Positions 18,386-26,816 of a DNA stretch of 57,637 nucleotides are shown here, piece after piece. Origin of the DNA: an uncultured bacterium (GTDB taxonomy: Bacteria; Verrucomicrobiota; Kiritimatiellia; RFP12; UBA1067); assembly GCA_902799385.1 (NCBI GenBank), contig CADCAK010000021.1, positions 1 through 57,637 of the forward strand, written 5' to 3'. The notes below the pieces were generated by a model that was not told where the DNA came from, ran no database searches, and saw only the letters and a list, made by a program, of their open reading frames with translations. Within the stretch, counting starts at the first letter, position 1; every line of letters begins with the position of its first letter. Made by a program: the position numbers and the translations under genes.

Positions 18386-20360
18386 CGTCCACTACGGACA
18401 TCAGGACGTCCTGACGAACGTGACGTTCCGCGTAAACGCGGGCGATCGCGTCGGCGTCGTCGGGCTCGGCGTCGTCGGGCCAAACGGTTCGGGGAAGTCC
18501 ACGCTTTTCAAGATCGTCCTCGGCGAAATGTCGACGGACTCGGGCGAGCTCATAATCGAAGGGAGCCCGCGCATCGGCTTCACGCGGCAGAATCCCGCGC
18601 CAGACACGCCAGACGAGACGCTGCTCGAATACTCGCTGCGCGGGATCCCCGGTCTTTCCGAGATGGAGGCCGAGATGGCCGAGCTCGAATCAGATCTTGC
18701 AGACCCTGCCAAGATGAAGCGCTACGGCGAGCTGCAGACGAAGTTCGAGCATCTCGGCGGCTACGACATCGAGACTCGCGTGAAAGTCGCGCTCGGCGGC
18801 CTCGGCTTTGCGGTGGACGAGTTCTCAAAGCCGTTCCAGTCGTTCTCCGGCGGCTGGCGCATGCGTGCGGAGCTGTCGCGCGTCCTCGCCTCGAAGCCAG
18901 ACCTCCTGCTCTTGGACGAGCCGTCAAACTACCTCGACCTTCCCGCAGTCGACTGGCTACAGAAGTATCTCAAGGCGTACGACGGCACGCTGATGCTTAT
19001 TTCGCATGATCGCTATCTCCTTCGCACACTGACTAACATCACCGTTGAAGTCGACGCCGGCACTGCGACGCGCTACGAGGGAGATCTCGACTACTACATG
19101 ACCGAGCGCGAGGTCAGGTACCAGCACCTGAAGGCCGCGAAGGAGAACCAGGACCACCACCGCGAGCAGCTCCAGAGGTTCGTCGACCGCTTCCGTGCGC
19201 AGGCGACGAAGGCCGCGCAGGCGCAGAGCCGCCAGAAGCTTATCGACAAGATTGACGAGGAGAGGATCGTCCTTCCGAAGCGCTACACGCAGTCGGGGCG
19301 TCTCCGGCTCGCGGAGCCGCCGCCGAGCGGCATAGAGATGTTCCGCTGCGAAAACCTCGGCTTCAGCTACGACGGCGTCAAGAATGTCTTTTCTGGTCTC
19401 GAGTTCAATGTTACGCGTGGCGACAAGGTCGCGCTCATCGGCTACAACGGCCTCGGCAAGACGACGCTTATGCGCATAATGGCGGGCACGAGAGAGCCGA
19501 CCGAGGGCAAGGCTGTCATCGGCCACAATGTCGTTCCCGGTTACTTGAGCCAGGAGTTTGCCGAGACGATACCGCCAGACCTGACAGTCTACCGCAATGC
19601 GAAGAATGCGTGGGACGCTCATGGCGGCGGGCCGGAGAAGGTCTTCCGCAACCAGCTTGGAGCGTTTGGTTTCGACGAGAACGACGTGGAAAAACCCGCT
19701 GGCGTCCTTTCCGGTGGCGAGAAGATTCGTCTTGCGTTCCTTCGCCTCTTCTTTACTGCGCCGAATCTCCTTCTCCTTGACGAACCGACGACGCACCTTG
19801 ATCTCGACGGGCGTCGGCTTCTTGAAGACGCACTTAAGAAGTACAAGGGAACGATTTTCCTCGTCTCGCACGACATCGACTTCGTCCGCGCTGTTGCGAC
19901 TTCGGTGCTCGAAATCACGCGAGAGGGGATACGCCAGTTTCCCGGTGGCTATGACTACTATTGTGAGAAGAGGGAAGAGGGAAGAGGGAAGAGGGAAGAG
20001 GGGAAAGGGAAGAGGGAAGAGGGAAAACAACAAGACCTCAAAACTACCGAACCACCTAACCAGCAAACTACCGCACTCTCTAAAAAGGAGCTTAGGCAGC
20101 AGCGCGCGGCGGAGCGCGCGAAGATTGCGCCGAAGCTTAAGGAGCTCAAGAAGCGCATCGAGACGGCCGAGAAGAAGATCGACGAGCTCCAGAAGGCGCT
20201 TGACGAGGCGAGCGCGGAGCTTTTCAACCCGAAGCCCGACACAGATTTCGCGGAGGCGAACAGGAAGGTCCGCACGCTCCAGTTCGAGATCGACCGCTAC
20301 ACCGCCGACTGGGAAGAGGCTGCAACGGAACTTGAGTCGCTCGAGGCCGATAAGCAGTAG
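18363..20360 (+). CDS. ABC-F family ATPase
   Basis: Soluble tandem ATPase of the ABC-F type, which acts on ribosomes (translation factor or resistance) rather than in transport. Domain 1: Walker A GPNGSGKST, signature SFSGGWRM, DEPSNYLD. Domain 2: GYNGLGKTT, SGGEKIRL, DEPTTHLD. The C-terminal region is a Lys/Glu coiled coil. There are two oddities. A 15-bp duplication (18453-18479) makes GVVGLGVVGPNG ahead of the first Walker A. A repeat-derived linker (19966-20080) rich in Arg/Glu/Gly, then Thr/Pro/Gln, precedes the coiled coil. No membrane segments. Confidence 0.93.
   Translation: MIDFKGISVHYGHQDVLTNVTFRVNAGDRVGVVGLGVVGPNGSGKSTLFKIVLGEMSTDSGELIIEGSPRIGFTRQNPAPDTPDETLLEYSLRGIPGLSEMEAEMAELESDLADPAKMKRYGELQTKFEHLGGYDIETRVKVALGGLGFAVDEFSKPFQSFSGGWRMRAELSRVLASKPDLLLLDEPSNYLDLPAVDWLQKYLKAYDGTLMLISHDRYLLRTLTNITVEVDAGTATRYEGDLDYYMTEREVRYQHLKAAKENQDHHREQLQRFVDRFRAQATKAAQAQSRQKLIDKIDEERIVLPKRYTQSGRLRLAEPPPSGIEMFRCENLGFSYDGVKNVFSGLEFNVTRGDKVALIGYNGLGKTTLMRIMAGTREPTEGKAVIGHNVVPGYLSQEFAETIPPDLTVYRNAKNAWDAHGGGPEKVFRNQLGAFGFDENDVEKPAGVLSGGEKIRLAFLRLFFTAPNLLLLDEPTTHLDLDGRRLLEDALKKYKGTIFLVSHDIDFVRAVATSVLEITREGIRQFPGGYDYYCEKREEGRGKREEGKGKREEGKQQDLKTTEPPNQQTTALSKKELRQQRAAERAKIAPKLKELKKRIETAEKKIDELQKALDEASAELFNPKPDTDFAEANRKVRTLQFEIDRYTADWEEAATELESLEADKQ
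18453..18479 (+). repeat. Tandem duplication beside the first Walker A of the ABC-F gene
   Basis: The 12-mer GGCGTCGTCGGG occurs twice, separated by CTC. Most family members read a single VGIVGPNG here, so five residues (GLGVV or equivalent) appear to be added in frame in the strand leading to the P-loop. Confidence 0.7.
19966..20029 (+). repeat. GAAGAGG tandem repeat in the ABC-F linker
   Basis: About eight copies of GAAGAGG/GAAAGG-like units encode a Lys-Arg-Glu-Glu-Gly run. The array stays in frame between the second ATPase domain and the C-terminal coiled coil. Confidence 0.85.
20040..20080 (+). repeat. AACTACCGAACCACCTAACC-type repeat in the ABC-F linker
   Basis: Direct continuation of the preceding array with a different unit; AACTACCG occurs twice, around ACCACCTAACCAGC. 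It codes for Thr/Pro/Asn/Gln-rich sequence of low complexity. Confidence 0.55.
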
Positions 20361-20396
20361 GAGACTTCCCCAAGGCCTTCTTCTCTTTTTTGCCGA
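20361..20396 (+). terminator. Possible weak intrinsic terminator after the ABC-F gene
   Basis: AGGAGA can pair with TCTTCT around a CCCCAAGG loop, followed by a run of six T. The stem is short and contains a G-U pair, so this is tentative. It fits the end of the long guaB unit and the new promoter 35 bp further on. Confidence 0.35.
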
Positions 20397-20429
20397 CCCG
20401 CAAGACCATTTCCATGACGGCGGATGTGC

Positions 20430-20459
20430 TTGCGTGGGATTGCCGCAAAATGGTATAAT
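20430..20459 (+). promoter_or_regulatory. Extended -10 promoter of the rpiB-glyA operon
   Basis: TTGCGT at 20430-20435, an 18-bp spacer and AATGGTATAAT ending at 20459. Transcription should start near 20466, giving a leader of about 47 nt. Confidence 0.75.
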
Positions 20460-20512
20460 GCACGACAAACGGTTTCTTGCCTACGTAAGCGACCATATTC
20501 AAGGAAAACACG

Positions 20513-22192
20513 ATGAACATTGCTATTGGTTCCGATCACGGCGGCGTCGAGCTGAAGGCCGTCCTCGCAAGCGCCCTTGCGGGCGCGGCGAAGGTAATTG
20601 ACATGGGTCCTGCGGACAAGACTAGCTGCGACTACCCCGACTATGCGGCAAAGGTCGCCAAGGTCGTTGCGAGCGGAGAGGCTGACTTCGGCATACTCGT
20701 GTGCCGCTCCGGCATCGGCATGTCAATGGCCGCAAACCGCTTCCAGAACGTCCGCGCCGCCGTCTGCGCGACGACCGATGCGGCGACGACGACCCGCCAG
20801 CACAACGGCGCGAACGTCCTGTGCCTCGGCGCGGACGTCATATCCCCCGCCTACGCCGTCGAGATCGCAAAGGCGTTCATCGCGACTCCAGTCGACGAGA
20901 GCGAGCGCCATGCGCGCCGCCGCTGGAAGCTTGAGCGCGCCGAGCGCCTTTCCGACTGCTCTGGGCTCATGCACGACGATCCCGAGGTCTACGCAACAAT
21001 CGAGGCGCAGACACGGCAGGAGGACGCCGAGATCAACTTGATCGCGTCCGAGAACACCTCTTCCCGCGCGTGCCGCGAGGCGGCAGGGTCTGTTCTCATG
21101 AACAAGTACGCCGAGGGCTATCCGGGGAAGCGCTGGTACTCCGGGTGTATTCCTGTCGACGCGGCGGAGGAGCTTGCGAGGAAGCGCGCATGCGAGCTTT
21201 TCGGCGCTGAGCACGCGAACGTCCAGCCGCACTGCGGCTCTGCCGCGAACATGGCCGTCTACTTCGCGACGATCAAGCCCGGCGACACGATCATGTCTAT
21301 GTCGCTCGATCAGGGCGGACATCTTTCCCACGGCTCGCCCGTAAACTTCTCGGGCAAGATCTACAATATCGTTCCCTACACCGTCGATCCGAAGACGGAG
21401 ATGCTCGACTACGACGCGATGGAAAAACAGGCGCTTGAAATCAAGCCCAAGATTCTCCTGACCGGCGCTTCGGCCTATCCTCGCACAATCGACTTCAAGC
21501 GCATCCGCGAAATCTGTGACAAGGTCGGTTGTATCATGATGGTCGATATGGCGCACATCGCAGGTCTCGTCGCAGGCGGCGCGCATCCCTCGCCAGTCCC
21601 CTACGCCGACTTTGTCACGACGACGACACACAAGACGCTCGGGGGGCCTCGTGGCGGCATGGTGCTCTGCAAGGAGAAGTGGGCGAAGGCGCTCGACTCT
21701 GCGGTGTTCCCCGGCATGCAGGGCGGTCCCTTGGAGAACATCATCGCCGCGAAGGCAGTCGTCTTCCGCGAGTGGATGGGCGAGGCGAAGAAGGGCTATG
21801 CCCAGCAGGTCGTCAAGAACTGCCAGGTGATGTGCAAGACCGTCCAGGACCGTGGCTACCGCATCGTATCGGGCGGTACTGACAACCACCTCTTCCTCGT
21901 CGACGTCAAGAAGTCGAAAGGCATCACCGGCAAGGAAGCCGCGGCCGCTCTCGACGCCGCCGGCATCATCGTCAACAAGAACACGATTCCCTACGACACC
22001 GAGTCTCCCTTCAAGACTTCCGGCATCCGCGTCGGCACTGCGTCCGCGACGACGCGCGGCATGAAGGAAGCCGAGATGATCAAGATCGGCACGTGGATCG
22101 CCGACGTTCTCGACAATATCGCAGACACCACCGTTCAGGAAAGAGTCAAGCGTGAAGCCGCGGCGCTCGTCGCGAACTTCCCCGTCCCGTAA
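20513..22192 (+). CDS. Fused ribose-5-phosphate isomerase B / serine hydroxymethyltransferase
   Basis: One 559-residue ORF carries two complete enzymes. Residues 1-145 are Rpi[22 protein letters not shown] with the catalytic Cys, and [16 protein letters not shown]. They interconvert ribose-5-P and ribulose-5-P. From about residue 155 to the end is SHMT (GlyA): [27 protein letters not shown], the PLP Lys in [14 protein letters not shown], and [11 protein letters not shown]. It makes glycine and 5,10-methylene-THF from serine. The join ([16 protein letters not shown]) is short and there is no internal stop or start-like gap. All key residues are present in both halves, so both activities are likely. 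The stop overlaps the era start (TAATG). Confidence 0.93.
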   Translation: MNIAIGSDHGGVELKAVLASALAGAAKVIDMGPADKTSCDYPDYAAKVAKVVASGEADFGILVCRSGIGMSMAANRFQNVRAAVCATTDAATTTRQHNGANVLCLGADVISPAYAVEIAKAFIATPVDESERHARRRWKLERAERLSDCSGLMHDDPEVYATIEAQTRQEDAEINLIASENTSSRACREAAGSVLMNKYAEGYPGKRWYSGCIPVDAAEELARKRACELFGAEHANVQPHCGSAANMAVYFATIKPGDTIMSMSLDQGGHLSHGSPVNFSGKIYNIVPYTVDPKTEMLDYDAMEKQALEIKPKILLTGASAYPRTIDFKRIREICDKVGCIMMVDMAHIAGLVAGGAHPSPVPYADFVTTTTHKTLGGPRGGMVLCKEKWAKALDSAVFPGMQGGPLENIIAAKAVVFREWMGEAKKGYAQQVVKNCQVMCKTVQDRGYRIVSGGTDNHLFLVDVKKSKGITGKEAAAALDAAGIIVNKNTIPYDTESPFKTSGIRVGTASATTRGMKEAEMIKIGTWIADVLDNIADTTVQERVKREAAALVANFPVP

Positions 22193-23151
22193 TGGCGAAG
22201 GTCGCGACAGTCGCAGTCGTGGGGCGCACGAACGCGGGTAAGTCCACGCTCGTGAACGCACTTGTCGGGGAGAAGGTCTCGATCGTCTCCCCGGTCGAGC
22301 AGACGACGCGCAACACGATTCGCGGTATCGTTGCAGACCCTCGCGGGCAGCTTGTCCTCCTCGACACGCCCGGCCTTCACAAGGCCGTTGGCACCCTCGG
22401 CACGCTCCTCAACCGCATGGCGCGCATGAGCGCCGCCGGGACCGACATCACGTGTGTAGTTTTTGACGCATCGCAGGAACCGCAGCTCGAGGACATTGGC
22501 TGGATGCAGCGCGTCGCGAAGGAGAAGCCCGAAAAGGTCGTCTTTGTCCTAAATAAGGCCGACAAGTCGCCGTTCTTCGAGAAGATGTTCCGCGACGCGT
22601 GGCAAGAGGCCTCCGCACCAAGCACCAGCCCAGCTTCGCCGGGCGCAGGCACCAGCGCCGAAGGCGCGCAAGCACCAAGCACCTTCCCCCCTCTTTGGGT
22701 CAAGTCTATTTCCACGACCGAGGGCGGGGCAAAGCCTGTTCTTGACGCGCTCTTTGGTTTTGCAGAAGACGGTGAGCTCCTTTTCGACGAAGACATCGTG
22801 ACGGACTACCCGCGCAAGCTCGCGATAGCAGACGTGATTCGCGAGAAGTATCTCGCCCATCTCCATCAGGAGCTGCCGCACGAGCTCGGCGTAGTGGTGA
22901 AGCGCGTCGCAGACGAGGGCTCGCGCTGGAAGGCCGAGGCCGAGGTGCTCGTAAACCGCCCGTCGCAGAAGCCGATAGTCATCGGCAGGTCCGCATCGAC
23001 GATAAAGGCCGTCCGCAAGGCGGCGGAACGCGAGCTTAAGGCGATCTTCGGGGTTCCCGTCTCGCTCGAGCTCTGGGTGAACGTCGAGCCCGGCTGGATG
23101 AAGAACAAGAAGTTGCTTGCCGAAATGGGCTACCTTGGAGGGCTTGTGTGA
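22192..23151 (+). CDS. era: GTPase Era
   Basis: Ribosome-associated GTPase that assists 16S rRNA maturation and 30S assembly. G1 GRTNAGKST, G3 DTPGLH and G4 NKAD are visible. The C-terminal KH domain includes ERELKAIFGVPVSLELWV. An in-frame repeat-derived insertion (22615-22684) adds a Pro/Ser/Ala/Gly-rich segment between the G4 motif and SIS (the G5 position), in place of the usual helix. The 319-aa length is slightly above average because of it. One-base overlap with the preceding gene. Confidence 0.95.
   Translation: MAKVATVAVVGRTNAGKSTLVNALVGEKVSIVSPVEQTTRNTIRGIVADPRGQLVLLDTPGLHKAVGTLGTLLNRMARMSAAGTDITCVVFDASQEPQLEDIGWMQRVAKEKPEKVVFVLNKADKSPFFEKMFRDAWQEASAPSTSPASPGAGTSAEGAQAPSTFPPLWVKSISTTEGGAKPVLDALFGFAEDGELLFDEDIVTDYPRKLAIADVIREKYLAHLHQELPHELGVVVKRVADEGSRWKAEAEVLVNRPSQKPIVIGRSASTIKAVRKAAERELKAIFGVPVSLELWVNVEPGWMKNKKLLAEMGYLGGLV
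22615..22684 (+). repeat. GCACCAAGCACC repeat pair inside era
   Basis: GCACCAAGCACCAGC at the left and GCAAGCACCAAGCACC at the right bracket a GC-rich centre (TTCGCCGGGCGCAGG...GCCGAAGGCGC) with inverted complementarity. It codes for low-complexity residues within the GTPase domain and keeps frame. Confidence 0.7.
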
Positions 23152-25250
23152 TGGCCGCGCGCCGACTGTCGCTTGTCGCGGTTCTTGCGCTTGCGCTCTC
23201 TTCGGCGATTGCCGACGAGCTTGAAGTGGCCCGCCAAGCGCTCAGGGACGGCCTGTGGGAAGTCGCCCGCGCACAGGCTGGGAAGTCGGCCGACCCCGCC
23301 GCCCGCGTCGTCATTGTAGAGAGCTTCGCCCGCGAGGGGAAGTGGAAGGAAATCCTTGATGCCATCGAGGGGTGGAAGAATCCCGAGGACGAGCAGCTTG
23401 TCTACTATCGCGCACTTGCGCTCGTCGAGACCGGCAAGACGGCGCAGGCAAGCTATCTTCTCGCCGGGCGGAAGTTCGCCGATCCTGCGTACGTACGCCT
23501 TGCGACGCGACTCAAGGCCCGTGTCGCAATGTCCGAGAAGGACGCAGCTGCGGCGCTGAAGGTCGTAAAGGAGTCGCCGGAGGGAATGTCAGGCGAAGAT
23601 GCTGAGATGTTCGCTGCAGGGCTGATGGCTGCCACCGGCGACAGGGCGGGAGCCGAGGAGGCATGGCGCGCCGTCGCCGCGCGCGGCACCAATGCGAGCG
23701 AGAGGGCTTTTGTCGTCGCGAGCGTCAATCTTGGCGACGAGGCGCTTCTTCGCACGGCGCTCGGGCGTTGCGTTTCTTCCGAGTCGAAGAGGCTTGCCGG
23801 ACATGCTCTCGGGCGGCTTCTGCTGGCGAAGCCCAAGACGCTTGACGAAGGGGCGTCGCTCGTCCGCGCCCTTGTGCGCGACGCGCCGGACGCTCCCGGC
23901 GCGCGCGACGGCCTTGCGGCGATGGCCGATGCGTATCTTGCGGCCGGGCGCTTTACGGAGGCGGTCGCTGCATACCGCGAGATATTCGAGACGTGGCCCG
24001 ATGCGAAGAACGTGTCGAGGCTCCAAGACGGCCTTGGCTGGTCGCTCGCGAAACTCGGGAAGCACGACGAGGCGCTTGAGGCGTTTGTCCGCGCGGAGGA
24101 GACGGCGACGACGGACGCCGAACGCGCGATGGAGATAGTAAAGCAGGGCGACGTGCTTGCCGAGGCGGGCAAGACGGACGAGTCGCTCGCGAAGTACCGT
24201 GCCGTCCTTGTGAAGTATCCCGCAACCGAATCGGCCTCGCGCATAAAGGACATCGTGCGGCTCAGGGACATTGAGGACAGCGGGCGCGAACTCTACCGCG
24301 AGTACAGGTTTGCCGAGGCGCAGAAAGCGTTCAGGGAGGTGGCAGCGAGGGACGCCTCCCGCAAGCCGAGAATGGACTATCTTGAGGCGATGTGCCTCTA
24401 CGGGCAGGGCCTCGACGAGGAGGCAGAGAGGCTTGTCAGGCGCATCGCGTCGGAGTCGGGCGACGAAAAGACAGGGGCAATGGCTGTCCTTTGGCTTGCG
24501 AAGCACTCGTACAACCGGGGCTCGTGGCGGGAGTCGCGAGAGCTGTTCGCCGAATATGCGCAGAAGTCGCCTGATTCCCCCGACGCACCGGAGGCGCTTG
24601 TCTGGTCGGCTCGCGCGGCGTTTGCCGAAAACGACTTCCAGTCCGCCATAGAGACCGCGACCCGCCTCGCAGAGAAGTATCCAGGTTCCCCAGCTTCGCT
24701 GCGCGGGCTTCTCGTGCAGGGCGAGGCGCTCATAGAGCTTGCGAGGTTCGACGAGGCCGTGCTCGTCCTCGAAAGGGTCGCCCTCGCCGACGGCGTGGAC
24801 GAGGCCGACAAGCTCAGCGCGAGGCTTCTCGGCGCGGACGCGCTGTTCGCCATGGGTGCGGACAACCCCGTGCGCTACCAGGAGGCGCTTGAGGCGTATC
24901 GCGGCATACGCATGGGGGAGTCGCTTTCGCCGAGCCAGAGGCTGTCCGTCTCGTACAAGGTCGCGAAGACCCTTGAAAAGCTCAAGCGCATGGACGAGGC
25001 GGTGGACCGCTACTATGCTGACGTCGTCCTCGCATACCGCATGGCGCGGGCGCAGGGTGTGCGAATGGACGACGAGGCCCGCGCGGCGTTCTCGCGCGCG
25101 GCGTTCAGGCTTGCCGACGAATTCGAGTCGAGGGGGCGCGACTACCAGGCCGTCCACGTGCTTGACCTCGTGGTGGCGAGCGACGTCCCGGCCTCGGTCG
25201 AGGCCAGGAAGCGCATGGAGCGCATCAAGCGGAAAGGAAACTTCCTATGA
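23151..25250 (+). CDS. Exported tetratricopeptide-repeat protein
   Basis: The signal peptide is MAARRLSLVAVLALALSSAIA. The remaining 680 residues are helical repeats of TPR type (for example GRFTEAVAAYREIFETWPDA and GKTDESLAKYRAVLVKYP), with a high Ala/Glu/Arg content. Such proteins scaffold periplasmic or outer-membrane complexes. It overlaps the era stop by one base (TGATG) and the exbB start (ATGA). The tight TPR-ExbB-ExbD arrangement suggests it is the accessory partner of the proton-driven motor pair. No catalytic motif is visible. Confidence 0.82.
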   Translation: MAARRLSLVAVLALALSSAIADELEVARQALRDGLWEVARAQAGKSADPAARVVIVESFAREGKWKEILDAIEGWKNPEDEQLVYYRALALVETGKTAQASYLLAGRKFADPAYVRLATRLKARVAMSEKDAAAALKVVKESPEGMSGEDAEMFAAGLMAATGDRAGAEEAWRAVAARGTNASERAFVVASVNLGDEALLRTALGRCVSSESKRLAGHALGRLLLAKPKTLDEGASLVRALVRDAPDAPGARDGLAAMADAYLAAGRFTEAVAAYREIFETWPDAKNVSRLQDGLGWSLAKLGKHDEALEAFVRAEETATTDAERAMEIVKQGDVLAEAGKTDESLAKYRAVLVKYPATESASRIKDIVRLRDIEDSGRELYREYRFAEAQKAFREVAARDASRKPRMDYLEAMCLYGQGLDEEAERLVRRIASESGDEKTGAMAVLWLAKHSYNRGSWRESRELFAEYAQKSPDSPDAPEALVWSARAAFAENDFQSAIETATRLAEKYPGSPASLRGLLVQGEALIELARFDEAVLVLERVALADGVDEADKLSARLLGADALFAMGADNPVRYQEALEAYRGIRMGESLSPSQRLSVSYKVAKTLEKLKRMDEAVDRYYADVVLAYRMARAQGVRMDDEARAAFSRAAFRLADEFESRGRDYQAVHVLDLVVASDVPASVEARKRMERIKRKGNFL

Positions 25251-25852
25251 CCATATCGGGCGGACCCGTGTTCTGGATCCTTGTGGCGCTCGCAGTCGCC
25301 GCAGTCGTCGTCTTCTTCGAGCGCTTCTTCGAGCTGAGGCGCGTCCAGATAGACTGGCAGGATTTCGTCAAGGGCGTCGTCAACGTCCTCGGTAGCGGCA
25401 ACGCGGAGGAGGCGCTTGCCATCTGCGAAGACACTGCCGTTCCGGTCGCCAATGTCGTGGCGACCGCGATACGCCACCGCGACGCGGGCGCGCAAGTGCT
25501 GCGCGAGGCCGTGGACTCGCAGGGCCGTGCGGAAATCGGGCGTCTCGACCGGCGTCTTGCGGCTCTCGCGATAATCGGGCAGATCGCGCCTCTCCTCGGT
25601 CTTCTCGGGACTATCGTCGGCTTCGTAAAGACGATCCTCCTTGTGAATTCGCAGGAACTAGTCTCGCGCGTGGACCTTCTCAATTCTTCGATGGAGGCCC
25701 TGCTTTCGGCGGCGCTCGGCCTTGGCGTCGCCATCCCGGTGTCGGTGATGTACGGCGTTCTCCGCGTGCGCATGGACCGCATCGTGGTCGAGATGGAGGC
25801 CGCTGCGAGCCAGATTGCGGGATATTTCGCCACGAGGGAGGTCAAGAAGTGA
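25247..25852 (+). CDS. ExbB/TolQ/MotA-family proton channel protein
   Basis: Three membrane segments (about residues 6-24, 105-127 and 145-170). The family block PLLGLLGTIVGFVKTI is present, as is the helix ALGLGVAIPVSVMYGVL. It forms the pentameric motor that, with ExbD/TolR, uses the proton gradient to energise an outer-membrane or periplasmic partner. ATG at 25247 overlaps the TPR stop and has AGGAAA upstream. Confidence 0.9.
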   Translation: MTISGGPVFWILVALAVAAVVVFFERFFELRRVQIDWQDFVKGVVNVLGSGNAEEALAICEDTAVPVANVVATAIRHRDAGAQVLREAVDSQGRAEIGRLDRRLAALAIIGQIAPLLGLLGTIVGFVKTILLVNSQELVSRVDLLNSSMEALLSAALGLGVAIPVSVMYGVLRVRMDRIVVEMEAAASQIAGYFATREVKK

Positions 25853-26328
25853 GCCCCTGGAAGTGGAATCCCGAGCGGACGCAGGGAATATGGCGGCACG
25901 GGCCGGCGTGGACGAAGCCGTTCGCCGCCGCCGTGCCGTGGGTTACGGTTCTCTTGCTCCTGCTTATGCTCCACATGGTCGGCGGGACGCTTGTGTCCGA
26001 GCGCGGCGTTCTCTTCGACCTCCCGGACTCCAGCGGGCTCGACGAGGGCGAGAGCGCCTCTCTCGTTGCGCTCGTCATGCCGATGCCCCACGAGACGCTT
26101 GTGTTTTTCGACGACGCCCGCTATGCGATGGGCGACGAGACTTCGGCGTCCGCGTTTGCCGCGCACCTTGAAGACAGGGTTTCGAAGTCCGACCGCAAGA
26201 CTCTCCTCGTGCTCGCCGACCGCCGCGTTGCGACTGGCGAGCTGATGAAGATCGCGGCGATGGCCAGGCGTAGCGGAGTCGGCAGCATGCTTTTCGCCGA
26301 GAAGCGGGCAGGGAAGGCGGACGAATGA
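25849..26328 (+). CDS. ExbD/TolR-like protein
   Basis: GTG start overlapping the exbB stop. A short cytoplasmic tail, one membrane segment (about residues 27-46) and a periplasmic domain that ends with LLVLADRRVATGELMKIAAM, the typical ExbD/TolR C-terminal pattern. The usual membrane Asp is hard to place with certainty: the segment reads WVTVLLLLLMLHMVGG and lacks an obvious Asp. That is unusual for a proton-motor stator and worth noting. Assignment rests on architecture and position after ExbB. Confidence 0.7.
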   Translation: MSPWKWNPERTQGIWRHGPAWTKPFAAAVPWVTVLLLLLMLHMVGGTLVSERGVLFDLPDSSGLDEGESASLVALVMPMPHETLVFFDDARYAMGDETSASAFAAHLEDRVSKSDRKTLLVLADRRVATGELMKIAAMARRSGVGSMLFAEKRAGKADE

Positions 26329-26798
26329 GCGGGTGGCGTCCGCGTCCCCTGCGTTCGCTGAGGCACGAGGCGATCTCGCTTGCCGAAGTCGCGGTTATCC
26401 CGATTGCCGTCGCGATGGCCTTCCCGTACGACGCGGTCGGTTTCCGTGCCGAAGAGCGTGCGCGCGATAGCCGTCCGTCCTGCGCGTTTGTGACGCTTTC
26501 CGAAGAGGAGGAGCGCGTCGCCCTTGCGGCCGCGCGGACTTCATGGCAGGTGGGCGCGAAGGGCATCAGGGGGCTGAGGACGGACATCTCCTCGGGCGAG
26601 CTCCCGCCTGCGCCCATGCGCCTCGTCATGCCGGAGCGCCTGCAGGGCGGCACGCCGACCGCGCCTGCGGAGTATACGCCCAACGCGCTGCCGCCGACCG
26701 TGGCCGCACCGCCCCCGGCGGCCATTGAACCGGAAGAGTCGGACGATCCGACCGCGAAACAGGCGTTCTCGCGGGAAGAACTTTTGAAGATTGACTAA
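26325..26798 (+). CDS. Hypothetical Pro/Ala-rich protein of the TPR-ExbBD cluster
   Basis: The start overlaps the ExbD stop (ATGA), so it is the fourth member of the cluster. A weakly hydrophobic stretch at about residues 18-36 could anchor it. The second half is rich in Pro, Ala and Thr and ends in an acidic tail. This layout is reminiscent of a TonB/TolA-type linker, but the usual C-terminal domain is absent. I do not recognise a family. Confidence 0.65.
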   Translation: MSGWRPRPLRSLRHEAISLAEVAVIPIAVAMAFPYDAVGFRAEERARDSRPSCAFVTLSEEEERVALAAARTSWQVGAKGIRGLRTDISSGELPPAPMRLVMPERLQGGTPTAPAEYTPNALPPTVAAPPPAAIEPEESDDPTAKQAFSREELLKID

Positions 26799-26816
26799 CA
26801 AGGGAAAGGAAGCCAC

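Noticed and set aside
19966..20080. CRISPR array
   Set aside because: Units are 7-8 bp without spacers, within an open frame; not a CRISPR structure.
18957..20468. 503-codon - strand open frame across the ABC-F gene
   Set aside because: It reads the tandem repeat as Leu/Phe/Pro-rich low complexity; no ribosome binding site or motif.
20723..22261. 512-codon - strand open frame across rpiB-glyA
   Set aside because: Antisense shadow produced by codon bias; the + strand encodes two conserved enzymes.
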